Shown here piece by piece: positions 11,492 through 22,126 of a stretch of DNA of 64,000 nucleotides; position 1 is the stretch's first letter; each line of letters starts with the position of its first letter. Both the position numbers and the translations under genes were made by a program. The notes beneath the pieces were generated by a model that did no database searches, was not told where the DNA came from, and saw only the letters and a list, made by a program, of their open reading frames with translations. The DNA comes from Flectonema sp. DT1601 (taxonomy: Eukaryota; Euglenozoa; Diplonemea; Diplonemida; Diplonemidae), in contig OZ025780.1 in the NCBI GenBank assembly GCA_964019425.1, forward strand, positions 948,001 through 1,012,000, written 5' to 3'.

Positions 11492-12065
11492 CAACTCGTC
11501 AGTGACGGGACGTCGAGAGACAAGACAACCATTACTACATCTACTATTGACTCGGGTTCGCACTTTTCACACATGTTCAGCACCACTGAGCACTATCCAT
11601 CAATATTTGGCGCTGCTAAACAATGTAAGTATCACAATACTCGAGTGAGGACTACTTATGGATGCCAGGGGTGTAAGGTTTTTATGTGTCCTGCACCCTG
11701 TTTTGGCAAATACCACTTAAATCTTACAAAGGGGAGAACATTTGCGTCCCATACCACTACCTCTGTGTCGGGAGGTGCTATCCGGGAAGAATGTACTAAG
11801 GGGAAGACCCCTGCACTCACAACAACATCAAAATTGAAGAGGCGCAAGGAGTCATAAGAACTGAGCTTATTTTTGTCTTTGGTGGTGTTTTCATTTGTTC
11901 TGTTCACCCTTTAGGTGGTGAATGTGTGTGTATTTTTAACGGGCAGGCAATGGCGGTTCACTTTGTCACATCACCTTTCCGAGCCCCCCTACCCCTTTTC
12001 CCCGTTAGCTCTTTTTTCAAAAAAAGTCAAAAAGCCGGGTTTTACCCCCGTCCGTAATGGGTTAA
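11492..12065 (+). mobile_element. Truncated piggyBac copy, 3' end only
   Basis: Nearly identical to the reverse complement of 17278-17850. It holds the last part of the transposase, including the C-terminal Cys-rich segment (YHNTRVRTTYGCQGC, CPAPCFGKYH), and the right terminus CCCCGTCCGTAATGGG followed by TTAA at 12062-12065. Homology starts abruptly at AACTCGTCAGTGACGGG, so the 5' three quarters are missing. The coding tail runs about 11573-11857. Confidence 0.8.
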
Positions 12066-12517
12066 AAATAAATAAAAAGAATTAAAAAAAAAAAAAAAAA
12101 AGAATAAACAATGTTATCATTGTTTTTTTATCGATCGACTATGTCGATTACTTTCTATTTTCCGTCCTGGTCAGGACGCTAAACTGATTGTTTTTTCTTT
12201 AAAAATTAATAAAAAGAATAAAAAAAAAAAAAAAGGAATAAACAATGTTATCATTGTTTTTTTTTATCGATCGACTATGTCGATTACTTTCTATTTTCCG
12301 TCCTGGTCAAGACGCTAAACTGATTGTTTTTTCTTTAAAATAATTAAAAGGATTTAAAAAAAAAAATAAAAAAAAAAGAATAAACAATGTTATCATTGTT
12401 TTTTTTTCTATCGACTATGTCGATTAATTTCTATTTTCCGTCCTGATCGAGACTAAACTGATTGTTTCCTTTTTTTTTTAAATAATAAATAAAAAAAAAA
12501 AATAAAAAAAAAAAAAA
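12062..12517 (+). repeat. AT-rich satellite array, forward block 4
   Basis: Three forward monomers directly after the TTAA of the truncated piggyBac, ending at R1 copy d. Confidence 0.9.
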
Positions 12518-12559
12518 AGAGCATCTCCCTGCTATCCCTCATATCCCCACAATAATATA

Positions 12560-14723
12560 ACAAGTCTGGGATAATCCCTGCCAGAGGGGCGAGTATTCTA
12601 CCATGGTTGAAATACTCTGGCAACTGATCTTCAATTTTATGTTGTTTGTTAGCTGCTGGTGTATCTTGATTATGTGTTGATACTTGCATTTTTTTTATTT
12701 GTAATCTTCTATTACAATCCTCTTTCTGTTCTGGTCTGTTTCCTCATTTGTCTTGTTTAACTTCAGTTATATCCATTTTACTTTTTATTGTTTCCCATCT
12801 ACTTTTTATTTTCTATTAGTTCTGGTCAGAAACTCCTGGGCAGCAAGAAGGAAAGTAGTTAAGTACTTCTGGGTGTTTGGCATCACCCCCCATAGTGAGC
12901 AAGTACAACAGGTAGCATTGGTAGTCTGTTGATCCTGAGTGATCCCAGCTACAGTTTTGTTTTTCTTTCTTTTTTTTAGAAGAAGATCAGGACATCCAAG
13001 CACTGCTGGATAGTTGCTGAATGCAGGGCCTGCCTGTGGCATTATAATAACAGGCTAAGTCATTTGTAGTTCATAGTTTACCTTTGATTTTATAACTTCA
13101 CACAGGGTACTATGAACGATGAGAGATCCAGTGGGATCACTCAGGGTCTAGTAGAGACCACCAATGTTGTGCGTTGATAGGCAAGGTGACCAACCTTGAC
13201 ATTCTTTCTTTTCTCTCCTGTTGTGACAAACACAAAATACACACACAGTGTGTTCTTTGTGTATGTTTTCTTCAGGTGTGAGTAGTTTTTTTGTTCTTGC
13301 TCTTCAGGGAGGGCCTTAGCCAAAAGCTAACAGTCCAAATCTCACCTGGTAACTTAACTCATTCTTTGTCAGTTTTGGCATCAAACCTGTAATGGTTACA
13401 TTAACTACCATTTCAACAGGTTATTTACTTAATTATTTGTTCTAAAAGTTGCTAAGTATTTCTCACTTAGAAATTTTTTATTTTTTTATTTTCAGCTTAA
13501 TTAGCTACAAATTGTTTCTACTAAGTGTTTCTCACTTAGATTTTTTTTTTGCTTTTCAGCTCCTTAAAAGCTGCTAAGTGTTTCTGCTAAGTGTTTCTCA
13601 CTTAAAATTTTATTTTTATGTTCGTTTTCTATCCCTTCTCCTATCCCTTTTGTTCAAAATAAGCGGGAGGAAATTCTCTCATTCACGCTAAGATGCACTC
13701 TGAACTTTGATTTTTTGATCTGAGTGTGAGGGAATGACCTGTTAGTGCATTGGGCATAAGCTGTGCTGCAGTTTAGATGTCTTAGGTGTTAATAGGGGGT
13801 TCCTCTTAGCATTTTTTCTTTGTTACCACCTTATGATTTTCTTGAAGAAAAAAAATAGAAGTCATAATGGTGCTTCCCTCTGGAGGGGTTGTAAGCCATG
13901 GTGTCCAACTAAATTAAAGGACAAGTCTGGGATAATCCCTGCCAGAGGGGCGAGTATTCTACCATGGTTGAAATACTCTGGCAACTGATCTTCAATTTTA
14001 TGTTGTTTGTTAGCTGCTGGTGTATCTTGATTATGTGTTGATACTTGCATTTTTTTTATTTGTAATCTTCTATTACAATCCTCTTTCTGTTCTGGTCTGT
14101 TTCCTCATTTGTCTTGTTTAACTTCAGTTATATCCATTTTACTTTTTATTGTTTCCCATCTACTTTTTATTTTCTATTAGTTCTGGTCAGAAACTCCTGG
14201 GCAGCAAGAAGGAAAGTAGTTAAGTACTTCTGGGTGTTTGGCATCACCCCCCATAGTGAGCAAGTACAACAGGTAGCATTGGTAGTCTGTTGATCCTGAG
14301 TGATCCCAGCTACAGTTTTGTTTTTCTTTCTTTTTTTTAGAAGAAGATCAGGACATCCAAGCACTGCTGGATAGTTGCTGAATGCAGGGCCTGCCTGTGG
14401 CATTATAATAACAGGCTAAGTCATTTGTAGTTCATAGTTTACCTTTGATTTTATAACTTCACACAGGGTACTATGAACGATGAGAGATCCAGTGGGATCA
14501 CTCAGGGTCTAGTAGAGACCACCAATGTTGTGCGTTGATAGGCAAGGTGACCAACCTTGACATTCTTTCTTTTCTCTCCTGTTGTGACAAACACAAAATA
14601 CACACACAGTGTGTTCTTTGTGTATGTTTTCTTCAGGTGTGAGTAGTTTTTTTGTTCTTGCTCTTCAGGGAGGGCCTTAGCCAAAAGCTAACAGTCCAAA
14701 TCTCACCTGGTAACTTAACTCAT
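12560..14723. mobile_element. LTR-like element with two 803-bp direct repeats
   Basis: Bases 12560-13362 and 13921-14723 appear the same throughout on reading and flank a 558-bp interior without a gene. The insert starts exactly at the start of the repeat and ends exactly at its end, splitting repeat R1, which is the layout of an LTR element rather than of a partial tandem duplication. The repeats begin ACAAGTCTGGG and end TTAACTCAT, not TG...CA, and the target duplication is at most 3 bp (ATA), so the class is unproven. Matching repeats suggest a young insertion. The interior has three or four CTAAGTG-TTTCT-CACTTAG-type hairpins at 13450-13610. It looks like a non-coding, non-autonomous element. 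Confidence 0.5.
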
Positions 14724-14808
14724 ACCTTTTCATTTTCTCTTTCCTTTTCTGGTCTTTTTTTTTCTTCTTTTTTTTCCTTTTTCATACAACGTTTTTTTAT
14801 TTATATAT

Positions 14809-15585
14809 CAGTCATTCCTTTTTTTTGCGAACAAAAAACACCATTTTCTCACCGCCTGAGCAAGGTTACACGATATGTTACTTTTGCTCGATTTTTTATT
14901 TTTTGGAATCGGGGAGGGTGCGATCTGTAAAATTAGGCATAGGGATATACTTTTAAACGTGGTAAGTGCTGCTAAAAAGAGATAAACGTCTCTTTGCAAA
15001 ATTTCCTTGGTACTACTCAATGATAAATATTAATCCCAGACCTGGAATGGAAAGATCGAGAAAATCTGAGTAAAAAACACCCCTAAATTTTTTTTTTTCA
15101 CTATTTTTTCCCCCTTCTCCCGCACTCAAGAGATATGCACCTTTTTACTAACAAATCAACCCTAGTAGCAATTATGTAAGGAAAATGTTGCATCTGTGGT
15201 GGTGATAATGATCATTAAGTATCAAAGTAGGTCCAAAAAGACAGGTAGTAACAATCTGCCTCACCGGCACATGCTTAGTACTCTTTAATATATTTTTGCT
15301 CGATTATTTTTTCTCTGGATCCCGCTGGACCGGCAGTGTAAAATTAGACCCTTCGATTAATTTTTAGTTTTGGTACTTGTCCACGGCTGAGCTGATTTAG
15401 TAAACCACAAAATCTCTTTTCTCAATTCGGGTGACAAGTATGTGATGCCAACCTCCCGATTTCGGACGGAAATGAACCCAATGATGCAGCGCATTAAAAT
15501 GCCGCTTCGATCGAAAATTTTACAATTTTTTTTTGAAAATCTTTTTCAATGTCTAAAATTTGTTCGCAAAAAAAAGGAATGACTG
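14809..15585. mobile_element. TA-flanked miniature element, copy 1
   Basis: A 777-bp element with about 27-bp terminal inverted repeats starting CAGTCATTCC and including TTTTTTTTGCGAACAAA. Outside is TATAT sequence. CAGT termini with TA targets fit the Tc1/mariner/pogo group. Non-coding: the short open frames on the minus strand exist only because both copies share them. Confidence 0.75.
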
Positions 15586-15591
15586 ATATAT

Positions 15592-16369
15592 CAGTCATTC
15601 CTTTTTTTTGCGAACAAAAAACACCATTTTCTCACCGCCTGAGCAAGGTTACACGATATGTTACTTTTGCTCGATTTTTTATTTTTTGGAATCGGGGAGG
15701 GTGCGATCTGTAAAATTAGGCATAGGGATATACTTTTAAACGTGGTAAGTGCTGCTAAAAAGAGATAAACGTCTCTTTGCAAAATTTCCTTGGTACTACT
15801 CAATGATAAATATTAATCCCAGACCTGGAATGGAAAGATCGAGAAAATCTGAGTAAAAAACACTCCTATTTTTTTTTTTTTTACTATTTTTTTCCCCCTT
15901 CTCCCGCACTCAAGAGATATGCACCTTTTTACTAACAAATCAACCCTAGTAGCAATTATGTAAGGAAAATGTTGCATCTGTGGTGGTGATAATGATCATT
16001 AAGTATCAAAGTAGGTCCAAAAAGACAGGTAGTAACAATCTGCCTCACCGGCACATGCTTAGTACTCTTTAATATATTTTTGCTCGATTATTTTTTCTCT
16101 GGATCCCGCTGGGCCAGCAGTGTAAAATTAGACCCTTCGATTAATTTTTAGTTTTGGTACTTGTCCACGGCTGAGCTGATTTAGTAAACCACAAAATCTC
16201 TTTTCTCAATTCGGGAGACAAGTATGTGATGCCAACCTCCCGATTTCGGACGGAAATGAACCCAACGATGCAGCGCATTAAAATGCCGCTTCGATCGAAA
16301 TTTTTACAATTTTTTTTTGAAAAAAATTTTCAGTGTCCAGAATTTGTTCGCAAAAAAAAGGAATGACTG
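15592..16369. mobile_element. TA-flanked miniature element, copy 2
   Basis: A 778-bp near-identical direct repeat of copy 1, separated from it by only ATATAT (15586-15591). The few differences I see include CGGGTGAC/CGGGAGAC, CTGGACCGG/CTGGGCCAG and T-run lengths. It has the same terminal repeats, and its right end abuts TATATATTTT of R1. Confidence 0.75.
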
Positions 16370-16424
16370 ATATATATTTTTTTTTTTTTTTTTCATGTTT
16401 GATTATTTCCTCTTCATATTTTTT

Positions 16425-16458
<34 letters not shown>

Positions 16459-16502
16459 TCTGCCTCTCTCTTAATTCTGTTCGTTTCTTTGAAACGAAAA
16501 TT

Positions 16503-16839
16503 CACCAGCAAACAAAACAACAATGCCAAAGGAACAGCCACTTATTACTTCCTTCCTGAAGAAGGATGGAAATACACCACCAAAATTTAACAGCAATTTG
16601 AATGATTCAATTTATATGTTCACTTCTAATTATATTTTTCTACTTACAGCACACCAATAAAATATAACTGCACTAAATACATTTTCCTAGTTTATTGTAT
16701 TTTTCACACCTTTTCTTTCACAAGGGGAAAAAAAAAATGGCTGGGCAAAATGTTTGTTAGCAGGGAAATATTCTCGCGGATTTAGGAAAAATGAGAAAAA
16801 CTCGCGGGTTTTTCCCCACAAGAATATTTCCCTTTACAG
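16503..16839 (+). mobile_element. Deletion derivative of the pogo-like family
   Basis: Bases 16503-16590 equal the start of the pogo transposase gene (ATG at 16520; MPKEQPLITSFLKKDG) in the opposite orientation to the copy at 5055. The frame is lost soon after. Bases 16590-16750 look like a 3' untranslated part. The end at 16839 carries the 18-base terminal repeat (read inward, CTGTAAAGGGAAATATTC) followed by TA at 16840-16841. The transposase body is missing. Confidence 0.7.
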
Positions 16840-16841
16840 TA

Positions 16842-17277
16842 TATTCTTTTTATTTATTTTAAAGAAAAAAAACAATCAGTTTAGCGTCTTGACCAGGACG
16901 GAAAATAGAAATTAGTCGACAAAGTCGATCGATAAAAAAAAAAACAATGATAACATTGTTTATTCTTTTTTTTTTTATATTCTTTTTATTAATTTTTTAA
17001 AAAAAAAACAATCAGTTTAGCGTCTTGACCAGGACGGAAAATAGAAATTAATCGACAGAGTCGATCGATAAAAAAAACAATGATAACATTGTTTATTCTT
17101 TTTTTTTATTTTTTTAATATTCTTTTTATTAATTTTAAAAAAAAAAAACAATCAGTTTAGCGTCTTGACCAGGACGGAAAATAGAAATTAGTCGACAAAG
17201 TCGATCGATAAAAAAAAAAAAAAAACAATGCTAACAATGTTTATTCTTTTTTTTTTATATTCTTTTTATTAATTTTT
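16842..17277 (-). repeat. AT-rich satellite array, inverted block 2
   Basis: Three inverted monomers. The last is interrupted by the piggyBac at 17278 and resumes at 19085. Confidence 0.92.
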
Positions 17278-19084
17278 TTAACCCATTACGGACGGGGGTA
17301 AAACCCGGTTTTTTGACTTTTTTTGAAAAAAGAGCTAACGGGGAAAAGGGGTAGGGGGGCTCGGAAAGGTTATGTGACAAAGTGAACTGCCATTGCCTGC
17401 CCGTTAATACACACACATTCACCACCTAAAGGGTGAACAGAACAAATGAAAACACCACCAAAGACAAAAATAAGCTCAGTTCTTATGACTCCCTGCGCCT
17501 CTTCAATTTTGATGTTGTTGTGAGTGCAGGGGTCTTCCCCTTCGTACATTCTTCCCGGATAGCACCTCCCGACACAGAGGTGGTGGTATGGGACGCAAAT
17601 GTTCTCCCCTTTGTAAGATTTAAGTGGTATTTGCCAAAACAGGGTGCAGGACACATAAAAACCTTACACCCCTGGCATCCATAAGTAGTCCTCACTCGAG
17701 TATTGTGATACTTACATTGTTTAGCAGCGCCAAATATTGATGGATAGTGCTCAGTGGTGCTGAACATGTGTGAAAAGTGCGAACCCGAGTCAATAGTAGA
17801 TGTAGTAATGGTTGTCTTGTCTCTCGACGTCCCGTCACTGACGAGTTGCATAGCGAGCTCCTCTACATACCGTATGTAGGTACCAGTATCCTTACCGCAT
17901 TTCTTTTGAAGGGTAAACGTGTTGAACATTGAAACTTTCAGCAAGTAGTCGAAAACCTTTAGATGCCATCGTTTAGTTTGAAGGTTTCTGTTCGCCCTTC
18001 CCTTCACGCTATCCATCAGGTTAACACCTCCCATCGTTTTGGTGTACCTGTCTACTTGCACGGTAGTTTGATCGGCACTTTTTCTTTTTTATTTCTCTTC
18101 CTAATCCAGCGATATACATCGACACAGTGCTCACGTAAGGGAAGAGTACTGAAAAGATGCACATCCTTTGAGTCTCTCCACTTTATATGGTGGATGCCGT
18201 GCTTGACTGAAGGTAAGAAGTAGAAAGATTCTTCGGTCTTTCTTTCACTTCCGATTTGCTTAGTCGTCCCGGTCCAGGGGTAGCCTTCGGTTTTGTAACA
18301 TCAACAGAACTCCCTTTCTGTTCCGTCAGGCTGTTCCAACACAGTGGAACCCTTTCGCTAACATCAAAACAAGAAATGCGTATGACGGATTGAAATTGTC
18401 AAACGTCACCCAATGCCCTTTATTATTATGGGGTTTAACAAGACTATGAACATAAGAAGCAGGAATGTGTTTGTTAGCAGTGTGGAAATTACGGAGAAAG
18501 CATTTCAGTTCACCAACTTCTAGTGACTTCATGGACGTCTCTTTGTCAATCGGGTAGGCAAGAGTGTGTCGAAATATCATTTTAAGCACATGATCAGTGA
18601 AAATGAGTTGGATGCCTTCAATTCGCTCATTTCATTAAAGTCGCTCACACTCTGGGTAGGTCCTTTCCGTTTTCCCCTGGGGATTCTCTTGGTTTTGCCC
18701 CCCCACTTTAATACCTTTGCTGTGTTGCTGTCAGATGACGACTCCGATACAGAATCCATCATCATCAGACTTTCATAGGACGCCGAACTTGTATCAATTT
18801 CAACAGGCACGAAACTTCTTGTTAGGTGGTAAAATTTCGATTATTAGTTTTGAATTTCATGAATAAAAACACAGCGAATCACGCCATCCCACCCAAGATT
18901 CGTCGCGAAACGGCCTCGATTACACCCCCCCTGGGTAGCGTTAGCCGGATGATACAACACAGTTGTAATTTTTACAAAATCGAACATACATCCCCCCTGG
19001 GTAGCGTTAGCCGGGTTTTCCCCTTAGCGAAAATAAAATTTCAAAATAACCACTATAGTGGACCCCCCGTCCTTAATGGGTTAA
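17278..19084 (-). mobile_element. piggyBac element with internal deletion, TTAA target
   Basis: TTAA at 17278-17281 and 19081-19084 bracket inverted termini CCCATTACGGACGGGGG (17282-17298) and, read inward from 19080, CCCATTAAGGACGGGGGG. Removing the element and one TTAA restores a normal satellite monomer across the junction. The coding remnants read on the minus strand. At about 1.8 kb it is too short for a full piggyBac transposase (about 550-600 aa). Confidence 0.9.
17483..18810 (-). pseudogene. piggyBac transposase remnant
   Basis: Reading the minus strand: an acidic, Ser-rich N-terminus at 18810-18640; VTFDNFNPS (second-Asp region) and LMLAKGFHCVGTA near 18400; IHHIKWRDSKDVHLFSTLP near 18200-18150; YTKTMGGVNLMDSVKG at about 18050 and a Cys-rich C-terminus (YGCQGCKVFMCPAPCFGKYH) to 17483. 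This is the domain order of DDE_Tnp_1_7 piggyBac proteins. The segment that should hold the first catalytic Asp is absent. One frame change falls just before the VDRYTKTMGG block, near 18065, and another near 18580. Confidence 0.8.
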
Positions 19085-19365
19085 AAAAAAAAACAATCAG
19101 TTTAGCTTCTTGACCAGGACGGAAAATAGAAAGTAATCGACATAGTCGATCGATAAAAAAACAATGATATCATTGTTTATTCTTTTTTTTTTTATATATT
19201 TTTTTATTTTTTATATTCTTTTTATTTATTTTTAAAAAAAAAACAATCAGTTTAGCGTCTTGACCAAGACGGAAAATAGAAATTAATCGACATAGTCGAT
19301 CGATAAAAAAACAATGATAACATTGTTTAATCTTTTTTTTTTTTTTTATATTCTTTTTATTTATG
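19085..19365 (-). repeat. AT-rich satellite array, inverted block 3
   Basis: Two inverted monomers continuing the one broken by the piggyBac insertion. The last satellite in the window. Confidence 0.9.
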
Positions 19366-19628
19366 TAATGAACAGTTCAATCTTCCTGGAAAATGTACTT
19401 TTTCCAGGAAGTCTTACTGTGGGACTTCTCTTGTTGTTGTAAATTTCCCATCCGCCTGAGGGAATCCATAAACCGCGGTCTTTACACTGCTGCCAGTGTG
19501 TTTATGGCCTTCGTCGCTGTTGGAAGTCCCCTCACCGCTCTATGGCATCAACATGCCATAGAGCGGCAAGTGATTAATGGACCATAGCTAAGCCTTGGGA
19601 ACACAGATTGGGGTTTAGACTAAAAAAG
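19366..19628. other. Hairpin-rich segment with a conserved terminal motif
   Basis: A 12-bp perfect stem (19382-19393 with 19400-19411, loop TGTACT), a 14-bp perfect stem CCGCTCTATGGCAT (19535-19548 with 19553-19566, loop CAAC), a long-range pair GGGACTTC/GAAGTCCC (about 19422 and 19523) and an ACACTG/CAGTGT stem lie within 190 bases. The segment then ends with GCCTTGGGAAC and GATTGGGGTTTAGAC, which also occur, inverted, at 6455-6490 beside another hairpin. It could be the structured end of a transposon or a structured RNA. Confidence 0.5.
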
Positions 19629-20097
19629 TTATCGCCATGGCTTTCTTGTAAGAGCTGGCATCAAGCCTGTTTTCTGTGGCGTTTGCATCTTGTAGCACTT
19701 TAGGGGCGTCGGTGTTGCTGTAACCCTCCGAAGCTTCTCCTTCTGCAACTTCCGAGGGAGCAACACTGTCTTTTCTGTCTTTTCCCTTGACTGTTTGGTG
19801 TCATCGGGGGTCGTCTGTTGAAGTAATGGAGTCTGTAGTTGTTCGTGAGACTCTGAAGGTGCATCTGCTTGACGTTTTGGAGTGTCAAACAAGCATCTTC
19901 TGTTTCTTCTGTTTACATCGCTTGTCTCTTCATCTGGTATTGCCGTGCGCTTCCCGTTCTCATTTGGAAAGTCTGTCGGGTGACTTGTGTCTAAGAAGCG
20001 ATTCACGTTACCAGATTACATAGTCCACTTCGATGTATGACACGGGTTTCCCAATGGACTTGGCTGCCTCGGTCGCACCGCCCTTCCGCTGGTAAAC

Positions 20098-21600
20098 TTG
20101 AGGGGAAAACTGATGGCTGAAAGTGATAAGATGTTGAAGTGGGTTGAGGCACCACCTGGTTGTGGCAAGACATCTGTCTCCCTTATCCTCGAACAGGAAA
20201 ATGGATACAAGCGCTACTCATGTGAACTGAACGATAACCTAAATATTCTTGTCGAACCACCTGACTTCCTGGTCATCGACGAGGCACAACGATTGTTCAT
20301 CAATGGGATGACAAAACTCCGCGATGCTCTGATTGGAAAAAAGATGAAGAGTGTCATTTGTCTTGGGATAAGTGGTTTTCAACTACGTTGTCCAGCATGT
20401 ACTGCTATTGAGGGCTTTCTATGCGCAAAGTGTCATAAATTCAAGTGCTGTATTCGGGAGGACGAAGAATTGGCGTGTCGGACCCATGAGTGGGTTGAGA
20501 TGGCTTCTATGACCCTTGCTGATGTATCCACTAGCTTTACAGTTGATGAGCTGATTGCACCCCATGAGGAATGCGAGAAATATATAAAGTTAGTGGAAGG
20601 AGATACCCGAAATCCGGCTGTAGTTGATCAGTCTTCTGGAGTTTCTAGAATGCTTCGCGAATTGACGGGTGGTATTGTTGGGCTTGTCGTTGCGGTATTG
20701 AATTTCGCATGTCAAGAATTGCGCACAACATCTGAGCGACATCAGCTAAGCCCAGAATGGCTGGAAAACCTTGTGCTAAACAGGTAAGCTTTTGCAGAAA
20801 TTATCCACCATACGCCTTATCAACCTGAGTAACTTCGGATTGCCTCACACAGAACTATTGGGCCGTCTCTTGTGCCATCCAGGTGTGGAGGCTGTTGACA
20901 GTACATTCTACAACGGTAGTATGCGAAAAAGGTCGATTCTTGATGCTGGTTTTAATTTTAGGTCACCCATCCACAGACAACTAGCAGAGAAAGCAGTACT
21001 TAGCTGCAAAAATACCTGGTCCTTCACCAACCCAATTCTGTGCGTTAGATACCTCCTTGCAGGTCTTTCTATTGACGTAATCAAAGCCAGAAGTGAGGAT
21101 CGCATTAATATGCCTTCGCTGAGCAGTTGAAGAAGGTAGCAAGCACGCACAATTACAAGTACGAACCGTTTGCACATGCTGCAAGAGGACACAAACCCGA
21201 CCATGTTCTGATGATGCCAAATGCTTCTGCTGTTATCCTTGAGACAATGCGATGGAGGAGCGCAGATGAATCAGAGAAAAACATGTCAAACAGTAAAAAT
21301 ATCGTGGTGGAGCATATTGGGCGTTTTCTTGGCAATGAGTATAGAAATAGTGAGCCAATTATCAAAGGAATCATCGTCAACATCGTTCATGGTGTCACAG
21401 TTCAGCAGATTATTGATGAAACAGGTAAGAAGGTCACAATCTTGTTGACACAGATTACTAGTAAGTTTCCAACAGGTTTGCTATCGGGCCTTCAATTATT
21501 CCTGGTTGAAGTGCAACACGTGAATAGTAGCTTGAAGTTTGTCATCTATGAAGCTCACTTTGGGGATGACAGACAATGTAAATTCTGTAAATGCGAGTAG
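20098..21600 (+). pseudogene. Crinkler/RHS-type (CR family) NTPase-nuclease relic
   Basis: The first part has a P-loop (APPGCGKTS), a Walker B (FLVIDEAQRL) and a Cys-rich insert, then ELTGGIVGLVVAVLNFA, which resembles the 'TGGHxGL' element of Crinkler/RHS NTPases. Later parts hold FRSPIHRQLAEK and a block with LETMRW and EHIGRFLGNEY, like the W..E...EH..RF signature of that family's C-terminal nuclease-like domain. CR-family proteins act as secreted effectors or intragenomic-conflict proteins in several eukaryote groups. The gene looks N-terminally short, spreads over three frames and is probably an old, broken copy with about two breaks. Family assignment is from motif memory. Confidence 0.5.
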
Positions 21601-22109
21601 ACATAATAAAGACTCACAGCCTTTGCGATGCAACTCGTGTAGGAACGAATCCCCACACCGTACGAATTCAACACCATGTTCCTTAATAATATTTTGATGA
21701 AAGGAAATAAGTTATAGAAAATATGAATCTTGCCTACCTACCCATCTATATTGATGTATATATTTATCACCTTCAGTTATTTATATTTAGTCTGACCATC
21801 TCCTCAGCTTCCTCTTTTTGTCTTTCTACTATAATGTGTTTGTTTATTCCTTTGGTGTACTCGTTGTAAGTACTTCCACATTCACATTCAGTCTTTAATT
21901 TTAATTTTTTGATTCTAAAATAGAAATCTAATTGATATTAAATCGCCTAAACGAAGTAGAAAGTGAACTCAAGAGATGTGATGAAGCAGGAGGGGAGTGA
22001 TAGTAAAAGGAGATCACTGTGGAAGAATGATTCTTGTCCCTAACAAGGAAAAAAACTTTTTACATCTAAGTACATAAAAACTCTTATATTCCTAAACAGC
22101 CTCTTTCAG
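21601..22109. other. Intergenic, nothing recognised
   Basis: AT-rich spacer between the CR-type relic and the flippase gene, with fewer long A/T runs than elsewhere. It ends with CTCTTTCAG at 22101-22109, a possible 3' splice site for the flippase leader. Confidence 0.5.
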
Positions 22110-22126
22110 AAAACTCTATATGACTG

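Larger units (their letters stand above)
12518..16504 (+). repeat. Repeat R1, copy d, split by two later insertions
   Basis: Pieces at 12518-12559, 14724-14808 and 16370-16504 are successive parts of R1 (compare 10741-11050). The first gap is filled by the LTR-like element and the second by two tandem miniature elements. The last R1 piece ends at GAAACGAAAATTCA, where a pogo-family derivative takes over. Confidence 0.75.

Noticed and set aside
1-12530. Many Lys- or Phe-rich open frames in the satellite and other A/T-run regions
   Set aside because: They are translations of homopolymer runs, change with run length from monomer to monomer, and have no start context or domain.
12806-14684. Identical minus-strand ORFs of 60-78 aa occurring twice
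   Set aside because: They repeat only because the 803-bp direct repeats repeat; no domain and no start context.
14808-15803. Repeated 70-aa minus-strand ORF in the tandem miniature elements
   Set aside because: Overlaps the terminal inverted repeat and is non-conserved in character; an accident of two copies.
19629-20103. Minus-strand stretches with coding look (KGGATEAAKSIGKPVSYIEV near 20030-20090; a Pro/Thr/Lys-rich 125-aa frame below it)
   Set aside because: They are separated by a stop and a frame change, overlap the start of the + strand NTPase relic, and match no family I know. They might be a second relic, but I cannot support a gene.
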